Shown here piece after piece: positions 48,984 through 61,036 of a stretch of 64,000 bases of DNA; positions within the stretch are counted from its first letter, which is position 1; each line of letters begins with the position of its first letter. The notes below the pieces were generated by a model, which was not told the DNA's origin, did no database searches, and saw only the letters and a list, made by a program, of their open reading frames with translations. The DNA is from Scalesia atractyloides (Eukaryota; Streptophyta; Magnoliopsida; Asterales; Asteraceae), in the NCBI GenBank assembly GCA_947069175.1, contig CAMTDV010001633.1:57022102-57086101 (forward strand). Reading direction: 5' to 3'. Made by a program: the position numbers and the translations under genes.

Positions 48984-50916
48984 GGGTGCACGGTGTGGTC
49001 CCGCCATGCACCCGCATGGACCGGCGCCGGGCGGCACACCGTTTCTCCCCCTTGCCCGCGGCATGGGTGGCGCGCCCTAGCCGATTGTGCCGCACACTAA
49101 ATGACAAATTCAAATGATTTTGAACGTTGGGCAACGGTCCAATTGGTTATTTATTTAAATTTAAAAGTTTTTTATATAAAAACCACCCCAACACCCTATT
49201 TTTTATCCACTTCAACCAATCTCATCTCCTTCAACCTTTTCAAATTTTATAAAAATTTACTCATGTCTTCATCAACCTCTTCAACTTGGTATTCGTCATG
49301 TTCGGATGAGAACAAAGCGTTTTTCGCAAACGTGCTTATGCACACAGCTCAGATGTTTTTCGAGGATGACGAGGATTCTGATGCTTAAACGCAACGGCAT
49401 GCTAGGAAGGCCGCCTTAAACCGAGACCGAGAAGGTATTCCTAAAATATTTTTACGAGGATTTTTATTAAGATTTAATATATATTTTTTTTAATATAGCC
49501 GGCCATGATAGTTTGGTAGCCGATTATTTTTCCGACACGCCTGTGAACTCGGAGGAGATGTTTCGACGTCGGTTCCGAATGAGTCGCCGACTATTTTTAC
49601 GTATCGCTGAAGACTTGGCGCAGTCTAATCCCTTCTTCACGCTGCGATACGACGCTAGGGGACAAAGGGGATTTACTACATTACAAAAATGCACGTCGGC
49701 TATTCGCCAACTTGCGTATGGCTACGCGCCAGATTCGTTGGACGAGTATTTGAGGATTTCGGAAAGAACGACACATGATTGTTTATACAGGTTTTGTGAC
49801 TGGGTCGTGAAATTGTACAGCAAGAAATATTTGCGTAAACCAAATGCAAACAACGTGCAAAAGTTATTTCAAGCTCACGAACAAAGACATGGTTTTCCTG
49901 GAATGCTTGGAAGTATAGATTGCATGCACTAGGCTTGGCAGAGCTGCCCAACTGCCTGGCACGGGCAGTATACTAGGGGAGATCATGGCCATCCTACTAT
50001 AGTTCTAGAGGCTGTTGCATCGCAAGATCTTTGGATCTGGCATGTTTTTTTTGGTTTACCAGGTTCACTAAATAACCTTAACATCATCTACCAGTCACTA
50101 GTATTTGCGGATGTAGTGGCAGGAACGGGTCCAAGCACTAGTTTTACGGTTTCGGGGGTGGAATACATGCATGGTTACTATCTTGCGGATGGAATATACC
50201 CAACGTACTCTAATTCACGTTAAAACTATTTCGTACCCGACAGACGAGAAAAGAAAAATTTTTGCGAAGTTTCAAAAGGGTGCGAGAAAAGATGTCGAAC
50301 AGTGTTTTGGGGTTCTACAAAAAAATGGCATATTATTGAACACTCAGCACGTCCTGCTACACCAAAGAGGTTGTGCCACATTATGTACGCTTGTATCTTG
50401 CTGCATAACATGATCATAGAAGACGAAGGTAAAGCGATTGTGAGTATGACGAGAACACGTCTATCGGGAATTTTGTTCCAGCCAGTTTGGAACAACAAGA
50501 CTTAAACGAATTCTCCCTATGTAACGAGTTCACACATCATAACCTACAAGCAGACTTGGTGGAGTACATTTGGAACAACGCACCAAACGAACCTAACAAC
50601 GACATGACGGATGAAGACTAGTAGCTTTTATTAATTTTTTTAGTTATTATTATTTTTAGTTTTTTTATAATTTTATTTAGTTAATTTTAATTTTAGTTTT
50701 ATGTAATATTTTGTTTAATGTTTAATGAATTTAATTTTATATCTTATTTAAAAAAATGTTATAAAAGTAGATAAACTTAAAAAAATAAAATAAATAAAGA
50801 TTGTGGGGTAAACTCATCATCCATTTCCATTAAAGGGGCATCATTCTAAGACTATGACGTGCCGCCTATGTGGAGGATCATACTCCAAGGTTTGCTCATC
50901 ACCACACCCACTAGCC
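48984..50916 (+). mobile_element. PIF/Harbinger DNA transposon (1933 bp), dead
   Basis: The left end GGGTGCACGGTGTGGT and the inverted right end GGCTAGTGGGTGTGGT share the inner GGTGTGGT. Both ends abut TTA (48981-48983 and 50917-50919), the target duplication of this superfamily. The transposase gene inside is on the plus strand and disabled. The left end is strikingly GC-rich (48998-49090) against an AT-rich background. Confidence 0.88.
49263..50622 (+). pseudogene. PIF/Harbinger transposase (HARBI1-like DDE nuclease), disabled
   Basis: This gene encoded the nuclease that excises and inserts the element. Exon 1 begins ATG at 49263 (MSSSTSSTWYSS...), reaches a stop at 49386, and continues in frame to a donor at 49435. 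A 64-bp intron (49435-49498, GT...AG) joins in frame to AGHDSLVADYFS. The helix-turn-helix-like region (EMFRRRFRMSRRLF, TLQKCTSAIRQLAYG) follows. The first catalytic Asp is in GSIDCMH, where the next codon is TAG at 49930 instead of Trp. The sequence continues as TRGDHGHPTIVLEAVAS and the second Asp in YYLADGIYPTY; the third acidic region is in the DVEQCFGVL segment. Frame changes lie near 50215 and 50310, and the gene ends NDMTDED at 50622. The family match is firm. Confidence 0.9.
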
Positions 50917-50940
50917 TTACTATTGTCCCTTGGTTAATTA

Positions 50941-51242
50941 GAGCATTCACAATGAAATCTTTATCCAATATCCATATAGTTACACTAAAAATCACTTTTC
51001 TTTCTCTCTTTTTCTCAATTAAATAATATTTTTTATAACTTTATCATTACCGTTTTCTCTCTCCTCTAATCACAACCACTTTTAAAAATATTAAAAAATT
51101 ATAAGGGGTGAACAGTGTTCCCGTGATGAACAGTAATATTTTATATCTCTTTCACTCACAACCATTCAAAATCACTCACAGCCATTCCTTATAATATAAC
51201 TAACTCACTTACATATATTTAACAAAATCATTGTGAATGCTC
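50941..51242. mobile_element. Tourist-like MITE (302 bp)
   Basis: The termini GAGCATTCACAATGA are a perfect 15-bp inverted repeat. TTA is present directly outside both ends (50938-50940 and 51243-51245). The interior is AT-rich and non-coding. TIR plus TTA duplication indicates a PIF/Harbinger-mobilised MITE. Its TIR is unlike that of the Harbinger element 22 bp away, so it was probably moved by another transposase. Confidence 0.9.
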
Positions 51243-51245
51243 TTA

Positions 51246-52084
51246 GGTGGCTATGAACATGCGCACACAAACACTAGCTCTGTCGGTGGTCAGACTGTTT
51301 ACCATTCAAATCGAATCATTGCGTCAGAGTGTAGGTGCGCTATGAAGAAAATTACAATGGCTGCGCTATTTCGATTTGTATATGCGCTAAATGAAGTTGT
51401 GTCTAATAAACGATGCATCAGTACGCTATCTTGAAGAATGACCCAGCTGCGCTAATATTGGAGGTGACTGCGCTAGATTAAAGCCATAGTGCTATTTGGA
51501 ATGTTGTGCAAAAGTGAGTACGCTCAGACAAGAAACCAATCTTTGTAAATAATATGACTCCGGTGACTATTACAACAAGCTGCAATCAACGAAAAAATCA
51601 AACCATGATATATCTTGAAAAATGTTTGTGATTTTTGTTGTAATGGATTCATAAACTGATTGTTACTGACACTTTGATGTTTCAATACTAAATTTGAGTT
51701 GAATTGATTTGAGATATGTTTGACCAGTTGCTATGAACAAAACAATGAGTTTTGATGTATTATCTTCACAAATCTTGATTTGAAATCATTCAAAATTAAT
51801 TCTAATTAGTTACAAAACACTAGGTTATGGTTTAGCCCTGACAACACTTGTAATTCCCAGTCCAGATCTTGTTCCCTAAGAACATGAAGAACAAACTATT
51901 CAACCAATATATAAATCGATTAGATGCATAAACTCTAACGTTAGTTGAATGAACACGATGTAATTAGCACTTTGAAATTTCATTTTGATAGAGTTTCATT
52001 ACAAAGTGAATGAAACATTAACATGTTGGACGATTAGAACTATTCTAAAAAACGAACACCATATTTATAGGAGACAAAGGGCAA
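51246..52084. other. Unassigned interval before the LINE
   Basis: No gene was recognised. A degraded 86-bp tandem repeat with the motif TGCGCTA lies at 51336-51508. The last few hundred bases may be the LINE 5' region, but the boundary cannot be seen. Confidence 0.4.
51336..51508 (+). repeat. Degraded 86-bp tandem duplication
   Basis: TGCGCTA occurs at 51336, 51362, 51383, 51448 and 51469, with TACGCTA at 51422. The spacing 26, 21, 39, 26, 21 gives an exact 86-bp period for three motif positions in two units, although sequence between the motifs has diverged. Confidence 0.6.
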
Positions 52085-53880
52085 ATGACCGGAGGTGACA
52101 CCGGCGAAGGAGCTCAAGTCATTGAGGAGACGAAGAAAAAAGGAAAGGAGAAAGCTTCCTACTAACCCTAAACAATTTGACGAGGAATGGCAGGAGGCCA
52201 ATCTAAAAAGACACCCTAGGCAAAGACTTAGACGTACCTTTGACAGGGAGGCGGCGGAAAAGGCAACTACGTTCTTTATCAGTATTCATAGGGCTATTCT
52301 GAATGTCAAGGTGGCCAAATTCAATCGGTCTGGGAACCTGTTCCATCAAACCCGTGTCTATTTGAACAATAAGGAAGAACAACAGGGACCCAGGTTTGAA
52401 CCAGCTGCGGAGCTGGATAAGTCAGAGACGTCGGGGTACATCAGTCATGGGGGAAAAACCTTTAGTGATTTGTTCAAGGGAGGTAACTCTAGAGACAGAT
52501 GTGGAAAACTGGTTGAGTTAAACCCTCAACAGACGTAAGCGAGGAGATCCTAGGAGATTTGTTCTCTAGTCGGTAACGTTTTAGATTTCGACATCCTTTG
52601 TGGCTTGGATGGTATGGTCAAGGTCCTAGAATTGAATGGGGTAACAATTCGATATGTATGTAGGTTGAAAGTGATGCTAATATTACAGGACCGTAACAGG
52701 GCCAATGGTTTCCTTCTTGACCACATGGACATTTGGCTGAGATGGTTTTCTAACCTCTATGTCTGGTCGGGACAAACCCTCGGGTTTGAACGTTCATCTT
52801 GGTTATCGGTCAGAGGGGTTCCTTTGTCGCTATGGGACAGACTTGTGATCAATCGTTTTGGGGATAGATTTGGTAGACTGGTTTCTCCGTCGGACATCTC
52901 GTGCAACGCCGGTAATGTTCAATTTGGTAGGGTTGGGTCCTTGTGAATGATGGTTTCCTTATCAGTGAGCAAGTTCAACTCATGTGTGATCATCAGACGT
53001 TCCAGGTGTGGGTGGAGGAAGTTTCTATAGGGTGGGAACCTGATTTCTTGCCATTCAATATTGTGAGTACGACCATTTCGGAGGGTATGAATGCTGAATC
53101 TGCCTTCGATAGCCTGCCGGAGATGATTGCTTCCATTAATCTTTCACCGGTGCAAGACAGGGAATCTGAAAAGTTGGAAGGGGAAGGGATGCCGCATGGG
53201 GACGTGGAAGTGCATGGGGATGGGCCGGTGAGTTTTTCGAGGAGCCACCCTGTGTAGGTTGTGCTAAGGGGGACCCCCAATGTTGTCAATAGGGTCCATG
53301 AGGTGGGGATGGACACAGAAACTGCTAGGAAAGGGGATATGGGCCCATATATGTTTGTTTTTAATGTGGTCATCCTATCAAATGACGAAGGTAGCTCAAA
53401 AAGGGTAAGCCCATTCTTGCTTCTAAGATTAAAAAACCCAACACTAGTAATATTCCCTTTATGGAGCCCCAATACTACAAATCTCATTCAAATGATCCGT
53501 TCGGGTTGTGGGAAATTATTTGGAGAGAGAGTCTTTATCTAAAAAGAAAAGGAACCATAAGCACACAGAACCACCAGACTCTCAGTTCGACGAGACCTCT
53601 GGTATCAAAAGGCGCCTACTCAAGGAGATTTTCCAGGAGGTGGGTTTGGGTAATTCATATTGCGAAGAAGACGTGAAGGATAAGAACTTTTCTACGTCGG
53701 AATCACCACATGCAGGGGTGGAATCGGAGGCACTTATTAATAACTCATGTTCAAAAACAAAGGGGGACAAAATTACCGGTGAGGCTTCTGCCAAAGTGGG
53801 GTTAGCAAGTAAGGTCAGGATTTTTCTTGAAGCTTTGAATCTCAGGTGGAAGAGGTCATTGCAGGCGAAGGAGACCAGGG
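52085..53880 (+). pseudogene. LINE ORF1-like protein gene, with deletion in the RRM
   Basis: The N-terminus is basic and rich in R and K. RLRRTFDREAAEKATTFFIS (about 52230-52283) is the usual lead-in to an RNA-recognition motif in Asteraceae LINE ORF1 proteins, but it jumps directly to AILNVKVAKFNRSGNL. The middle of the RRM appears deleted. A second conserved region (52600-53040) resembles the DUF4283-like fold: LDHMDIWLRWFSNL, then SWLSVRGVPLSLW, then VSPSDISCNAGNVQFGRVG. The tail (53040-53880) is acidic and S-rich. Stops lie at about 52536, 52944 and 53255, with frame changes near 52560, 52940 and 53520. The RRM reading is from family memory. Confidence 0.65.
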
Positions 53881-53889
53881 TCAGTTACT

Positions 53890-55040
53890 ATGAATATTTT
53901 GAGTTTTAACATAAAAGGGGTAGGTTCCGTGGATAAGCGGTCCTGGGTTAGTCAATTAAAGAGGGCTCACAATATCTCTTCTATATACATTCAAGAATCC
54001 ATGTCGGCATCCGGTTCTAGTTTTGTGTTCTCTCAAATCTGGGGTAGGGGTGATTATGAGATGGAATGGGTTGATGCAGCTGGCAAATCAAGTGGAATTA
54101 TCTCCATTCGGGATCTAGCTCTGTTTGTGAAAGATATGGTTCTGAAGGACCGTAATTTTCTGCTTGTGGTGGGCAGAATTAAAGGTTTGGTGAAACAGGT
54201 GTGCGTGGTCAACGTATACGCCCCACAAGACTCTTTGGCGAAACGAGACCTGTGGATTAAGGTTTCAGATCTAAAAAACCTGGTGGATGGCTACTAAATA
54301 AACATTGGGGATTTCAACGAAGTCCGGTTTCCGAAGGAGCGTTTGAACTTGCAATTCGATTCCGCTTCGGCACAGAAATTTAATGACTTAGCCTACCATT
54401 TGGGGCTGATGGAATATAATATGTCTGGATGCAAATTCACGTTCAGAGCAGGAAATAGCGACAAGCTGAGTAAGATCGACAGGGCGCTTGTATGCCTGAA
54501 TTTCTGGAATTTGTGGCCAGAGGCGGGCGTTTGTGGCCCTCCCTAAACGTTACTCTGATCACAACCCGATTTTGTTGATTACGAATCCATCAAATTTCGG
54601 TGCCATCCCTTTGAAATTTTGAAAGTCGCTAAGTTTGAAAGCAGGTTGGAGCTGGGGATTGCTTAAGAAGAGGATCTAATGGAAATGAACACAAGATTCA
54701 TCTTGCAGAGATCGACAGGTTTAATAATCTTGATCTGAGATAGAAATCTCGGGTCAGGTGGGCGTCGGAAGGCGATTATAACACTGCCTATTTTCATAGG
54801 GTAATCATAGCCGTAAATGCAGATCCAGGCTATACGGGCTTTCGGTTAATGGGGTGTGGTGCAAAGAACCTGGGAAGATTAAAGCGAAAGTCTTCAAGTT
54901 CTTCGCAAATAAGTACAAGGAGACGATGCGTACCAGGCCTAGCTTTGTTTGCACGATACTAATCAGATTTCAGTGGAGGATGGTGACATGTTGTGTTCCC
55001 CGTTTTTTCTTGAAGAAGTGAAGGCGGCTGTGTGGGATTG
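53890..55040 (+). pseudogene. LINE ORF2: endonuclease and start of RT, truncated
   Basis: The start is the ATG at 53890 (MNILSFNIKGVGS), the standard beginning of plant LINE endonucleases. Metal-site blocks are visible: N in SFNIKG, E in YIQESM, VVNVYAPQD, then IGDFNEV, SKIDRAL and YSDHNPIL (about 54555). A stop (GY*INIGDFN) lies at 54295, a frameshift near 54540, and more breaks follow to 55040. After the endonuclease come traces of the RT lead-in (WASEGDYNTAYFHR near 54760, FFANKYKETMRTRPSF near 54905, LEEVKAAVWDC at the end). The catalytic RT palm is not in the window. It nicked the target and primed reverse transcription in an active copy. Confidence 0.88.
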
Positions 55041-55932
55041 TGTCACAACCCCGACCCCACCCTGGGAGCGAGAGCCGTGAACCAGTCAAGTGGTACCGGT
55101 GTTTATTAAATACGCAGCGGAAAAAAAATTATTAATCAGGACCGTAATTAGGAAATAATTTTAGAGTTGTAAAACACCAAATTTTTTATTAATAAACAAA
55201 TGGGAAACAAATGGGTTTAAACCCGTATTTCATTTAAATGTTTTTATATGGATAAATCCAAATAAATAAAATACAATTTCTTCTTTTATTCAGGTAATTA
55301 TAGCCACTTCATGGCTTCTATTATTTTCACAGTAGGGTACCTGAAACGCGTTTTGAAAATATTTTATCAGCAAGAAATACTGGCGAGTGCAGTCTAGTTT
55401 AATAAAAACAAGTTTTATTTATACTTCACAGCATTGAGGAGCATCCGCATTTACAATGTTTATATATACACAATTACTCAATCAGTACTGTCAATCTTGA
55501 CTTTTGGGTCATATTACTTTGGGCCCTGTCACCCAATAGTAACGGTTCCTGTCACATTCCCGTGACTTTGGACTAGCAATGTATACAAAACCCTAACATA
55601 CCGGTAGTAATCGTAGAATACATATACTCAATCACTGTTAAGTATAATTAAAATATTGGAGGTTTTGGTAACACATTTTGATTCACAAAAATATTGACAA
55701 AAAGAGAATGTACTCGCCTGGTAATTTTAGGGTCTAACTACAGGCCTCCTGGTATAATCTTGGGCATAGCTCCTGAGCTCTTAATAAAATATATAATGCA
55801 CTCGTGTTAAGTATATAACCCAAGTCACTTTAACCGTACTACCCGTGACAGAACTCCAACGTTCGTAGTCAGGCAGGGCCTTGACATGCGTTGGCGATTC
55901 TTGATCAAGCAGTAGGGTGTCCATACAATTAG
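55041..55932 (-). repeat. Partial LTR (3' portion) of the tandem element
   Basis: On the minus strand it ends ...GGGTTGTGACA at 55041. It aligns with 57612 to about 58525 with small indels (for example it lacks 'atttaagtcttcagtgctcc' present near 57882). The LTR's first roughly 650 bases are missing. Confidence 0.85.
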
Positions 55933-55939
55933 TGGGATT

Positions 55940-57360
55940 TACTATATTCGTTTATATAGTTTTAGAATATAAAATAATTAATAGTATCTTCGAACATTAT
56001 ACTATTATAAATATATTTAATAAACTAGTAATAATTGTGGGATTCACCCGAGCTATGCGGCGGGAATTCGCTCAGTATTGATTTGGTTCGTTAGGTTACC
56101 AATACTCGCCATAGAGGTCAAAAGAGAAAACCTAAAACATAAAGTAAGATATACCCACAAACTTATCGACACGTGTTTTATGCCCATTGTCAAAAAGGTA
56201 GAGGTACGTTTTTATCATTGATAAAAAAACCCATAAAAATATCAGTATTACTTTCAATAATTCCGATACTGGTACCCATGTTGGTTGGAATCATTTAGGT
56301 TCTTCACAATACCATACGACACGGGTGTTTGCTACAACTTCCGATACCGAAAACTAGTTTATTATAAACATGTGTTTCAAACTAAAAATATATATCTAAC
56401 CCGACATGATTTTAAATAAAACTTATATCTAAACTCGTCCACCCAAATACGCACACCTTATATTTTAAAACCTATATTAAAATTAATTATAGAATCAAAA
56501 TAATATAGCTAAAACCCAATTTTCATCACAATTAACCTCAAAATACATTGTTTTTTTCTATCAGTTTTTAAAAAAGAATATATTTATCTATATATTTATT
56601 ATTTATATAAATCTTCTAATCTTGTTAATATTAAATTATGAAATATATGTAGTAAATAGTTCAGAATATATACGTACTTTAAGAAAATTTCAATTACTTT
56701 CATTTTATCGATTAAAATAAAATATTTGTAGAGTTTAACCATTAAACCTTCATATGACTTTCCGTTTTACGTGAGTTCTAAGATTTTAAATTTAATAATA
56801 ATAATAATAATAATAACAATATCTTAAATGAAATTTTGACTAAGCAGTTTCTTTTCTAGTATATAGAAAAATATTATAATTCAAAACTATATCTGATAAG
56901 GTTAACCAATCTTGTCTGCATATTTTATACTTTATTGACCATAAAATTTTAGTAGGTATAGGCACATGATTACCATTCCAACAAAGTTGTTTTATTATGT
57001 TTACGTAATTTAGAATTAGCTTCACCTTTATCTTCTTTTGTAGGTATTTACAGGTTGTCATATACAAATTTATTTTACTACAAATTTTAGCTTCACAAAA
57101 AAAATTATTTTTTTTGTTAACCAGTGATAAGTTACAGGTAAGATTCACCCCTAGTACTTTAATATAGTAAATTACTTATAAATATAGACATATAAATAAA
57201 ATCCCACAACTTTCTCTGGTATATAGGAATATACTAATTAGGCTTCGGTAGAAATATTTAACTTACATTAAAAATTACACAATTGATTTTATTATTTAAA
57301 TTTTTTTTGTATATGCATAGTATTTCTAACAGATGCAACAACAAAAGGTATAACCTAAGT

Positions 57361-57408
<48 letters not shown>

Positions 57409-57587
57409 ATGTATCTGCCTAGGTAGCCTATGGGTACGCTTAATCATATTGGTCATTCATACTGTGAACTCAAAACATAATATAAATATTAACATTTACC
57501 TACACAGAATAACACATAAATTATCACATTATTTTCCTAACATAATGTTTAAGTTTTAGGTACTAAAAGAACACCTAAATGGCTTAA
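55940..57587 (-). other. Internal leader region, unit 1
   Basis: About 1.65 kb of AT-rich non-coding sequence, nearly a copy of 62405-64000. It includes GCTATGCGGCGGGAATTC at 56052 and a long (AT)n at 57366-57405. A 102-codon minus frame (57148-56840) is not conserved in the second copy because of 1-base indels, so it is not a gene. Confidence 0.75.
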
Positions 57588-57592
57588 ACCAG

Positions 57593-57606
57593 TGGCTCTG
57601 ATACCA
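57593..57606 (-). promoter_or_regulatory. Primer binding site, tRNA-iMet type
   Basis: The minus strand reads TGGTATCAGAGCCA five bases after the LTR end at 57612. This is the exact complement of the 3' end of plant initiator tRNA-Met, apart possibly from the last base. Confidence 0.92.
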
Positions 57607-57611
57607 CCTTC

Positions 57612-59173
57612 TGTCACAACCCCCGACCCCACCCTGGGAGCGAGAGCCGTGAACCAGTCAAGTGGTACCGGTGTTTATTAAATACGCAGCGGAAAAAAAT
57701 TATTAATCAGGACCGTAGTTAGGAAATAATTTCAGAGTTGTAAAACACCAAATTTTTTATTAATAAACAAATGGGAAACAAATGGGTTTAAACCCGTATT
57801 TCATTTAGATGTTTTTATAGGGATAAATCCAAATAAATAAAATACAATTTCTTCTTTTATTCAGGTAATTATAGCCACTTCATTTAAGTCTTCAGTGCTC
57901 CATAGCCGGCTTCTATTATTTTCACAGTAGGGTACTTGAAACGCGTTTTGAAAATATTTTAGGAGCAAGAAATACTGGCGAGTGCAGTCTAGTTTAATCA
58001 AAACAAATTTTATTTATACTTCACAGCGTTGAGGAGCATCCGCATTTACAATGTTTATATCTATACAATTACTCAATCAGTACTGTCAATCCTGACTTGT
58101 GGGCCATATTACTTTGGGCCCTGTCATCCAACAGTAACGGTTCCTGTCACATTCCTGTGACTTTAGACTAACAATGTATACAAAACCCCAACATACCGGC
58201 AGTAATTGTAGAATACATATACTCAATCACTGTTAAGTATAATTAAAATATTTGAGGTTTTGGTAACACATTTTGACTCATAAAAAGATTTACAAAAAGA
58301 GAATGTACTCGCCTGGTAATTTTAGGGTCTAACTACAGGCCTCCTGGTATAATCTTGGGCATAGCTCCTGAGCTCTTAATAAAATATATAATGTACTCGT
58401 GTTAAGTATAATAACCCAAGTCACTTTAACTGTACTACCCGTGACAGAACTACAACGTTGGTAGTTAGGCAGTGCCTTGACATGCGTTGGCGATTCTAGA
58501 TCAAGCGGTAGGGTGTCCATACAACACACGATAGAACTCTAACGAACATAGTCGGGCAGAGCTAGACATGCATTGGCGATTCTAGATCGAGCAGTAGGAT
58601 AATAAATTAGTGATCAGGGATTAAAACACGTAAAACGAGGCAGGGGTTTGGAGTATTATGGGGTGAAATTAAAAAAATATAGGCTATATAATAGAAAGAG
58701 AGAAAGAGACGAGAGATGGGGCCGAGAAAGAATGAAAAGCTCATGTTCTATTTATAACCGAACAAAACTTGGTGCTCGTGAAAATGAGATTCCTTCAAAT
58801 CTTGAAATCATACACGTATTCACAACTCTACACGTACACATTAGCATCAAATGTTAGTTTTTATTATTTTATTATATATATATTATAATTAATTAAACTG
58901 CTCAACTCATTTATCGTTTATAACTTCTAAAATATGATGTTTTATAATATGCCATTAGAACGAGAATATTTTTATCTACATGTTGACCTAAGTTTCATTA
59001 AAAACAGAGTAAGTTTAATTATAATGTATTATTATAATTTTTAAACGGTTCCTATACTCGTCTAAACACCTCATATTTATAACAGGCAACTTATCGGTGA
59101 TCTACGTTAATAATATAAATTTCTATATACTTTATTTTAAATTTTTATAAATAAAAATTTTGGAGATGTTACA
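57612..59173 (-). repeat. Complete LTR of the tandem element (1562 bp)
   Basis: It starts TGTAACATC (minus, 59173) and ends TTGTGACA (57612). It is unusual in having a polypurine tract on its upstream side and a PBS on its downstream side, so it serves as both a 3' and a 5' LTR. It contains a tandem duplication of about 88 bp with 'catgcgttggcgattctaga' in unit 1 (about 58479) and a one-base variant in unit 2 (about 58568). Confidence 0.85.
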
Positions 59174-59186
59174 TCCTCCCCACCTT
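59174..59186 (-). promoter_or_regulatory. Polypurine tract
   Basis: AAGGTGGGGAGGA on the minus strand directly precedes the LTR start TGTAACA. Just upstream, TCTCGAGGACGAGATTT (59190-59206) is typical of the sequence between the end of gypsy pol and the tract. Confidence 0.85.
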
Positions 59187-59215
59187 GTTTTAAATCTCGT
59201 CCTCGAGATTCACTG

Positions 59216-60997
59216 AAATATAGAGGAATACTTTTAGCTCATCCCTGGTCCTTCCTTTGAATTCTACTTGACTTTGACTGGAACTATTTTCTATGATTTG
59301 AGATTTTTATCTTTTTAATGAAGTTGAAATTACTCTTATTAACAAAGTTTTTTTTAGATGTTTTGTGTCTTGGCACAACTTTTAGTTACATGTTTCCTAA
59401 TGCATTGAAAATATCAAGATTCCTATACTTTCGATGGCGTCTCAATTTATAGGGTTCCCGTCGTTATCTTGTCACACGAATTACGAGACGGATAATCAAA
59501 GAAATAGTGTTTGATATCGGAATTATAGACGTCTACGAGAGACTCCTGATAAATAATTATTATTGACACACGGTTCATGATTTATCCCTAATTATTAATT
59601 ATTATGGTCTTTGAATTTCTTATAGATATGCAAATCTATATAATCATGTATTTCACATACTGAATATACGTACCATTCATAAAGTCAATGTATTCAACAA
59701 ATCCATATTTCAAAAACAAATTAGATATCAAGTTATGGTACTATTTAGGGAACTTCACAACATAACACGGACCCCATCTAACCTGGTCTCACCGGAGAGG
59801 TAACCTCATCTTACCCGGACAAGCTGGAGAGTCTACCGCACCGTGCCCAGGCTTGCCGGAAAGGTAATTATCATGGTATTTCCCATAAATAGACTTTTCT
59901 CAAATCATAATTTTAAAAGTGCGTCATATATTATGGCTTGTATCAAGAAACAAGGAAATTAGTATTCTCATGATCGATCATATTCTAGAGCCGAGTAGTA
60001 CTAATAAACAAGAAACAACAGTGGCCAGGTGTTATTGCTTATTTATCATACTTGCATTGTTCTAGTTATCATCCTCACGGCATACCAACACCCATCACAC
60101 TTTATCTATGCAAGTAATTAGCTTTTCTCGAAACTTTATACTAAGGCATTTTTCCTTAGGTTCAAGTCTAAATACTATCATGGGTGTTATTAGTAAATAT
60201 CAATGTCCTAACTCTTTTGTTTAAGCATAGATATGGTTGTGACTTTCTTTGGAAAATGGACTTCTGATAAAAATATCATTTGTCTCCACTACTACTATGG
60301 CTAGGTTTGTTGTGATGAGGATGTGTATAGTTAACTTTATTCATGCTTATACAACATTAGATTCCTTCGCAAGGAATGTTTTATTCAAACATACAGTATT
60401 TTTATAACACGTTTCATGATTCATCTTTATAATGACTTAATGCTTTATATGAATTAATATATATATATATATATATATATATGTTTATCTACAGAAGATA
60501 TTTGATTATTATATCGTGTATACCATCAAGAAACTCTATTATGTATACGCATATACATGTATATTTATTATTTAGAATTATAGAATTTCAAATCTTTTGT
60601 TAATATCATAACTTACGTAATGATACTAAATTATTTTGTAATATCTTTCATTTATACAAATCCAACTATATAACCGATGGTACCAGTTATCAAGCCTATT
60701 CACATACTTTATTTACCCTTTTATAAAAAGTAATAGTATATTGGAATAACTTTCTTTTAAATTAATCGAATATAATATTCGGGAATAAAAGTTTAACGAA
60801 ATAAATTTATCAAAATATAAACTTTCTGGATTCATGTGAACAATTTCACTAGTGGGTTGAACCATATTGGTATTAAATCTTAACTCTTATGTTATATTAT
60901 TTATTCAAATAAGTATTACAGTAGGTAATACACAGGTTGGCGTTTCTAAAGTTTGATTCTAAATACATTAGATAATTAAGTAATATACATGTATTAG

Positions 60998-61036
<39 letters not shown>

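Larger units (their letters stand above)
52085..55040 (+). mobile_element. L1-clade LINE, 3' part removed by LTR element insertion
   Basis: A non-LTR retrotransposon on the plus strand has ORF1 (RNA-binding, 52085-53880), then an apurinic-type endonuclease (53890-54585), then the start of reverse transcriptase (to 55040). It stops in the codon run EEVKAAVWDC exactly where an LTR (TGTCACA...) begins at 55041. The rest of the RT should lie beyond the right end of that element, outside the window. Multiple stops and frameshifts are present. Confidence 0.88.

Noticed and set aside
49000..49095. A CpG-island promoter of a host gene.
   Set aside because: The GC-rich stretch lies inside the TIR-bounded Harbinger element, directly upstream of its transposase.
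56840..57148. A 102-codon minus-strand gene in the LTR element.
   Set aside because: The second copy of this region (about 63310-63620) has frame-breaking indels such as 'ttatttgacc' for 'tttattgacc', so the frame is not conserved.
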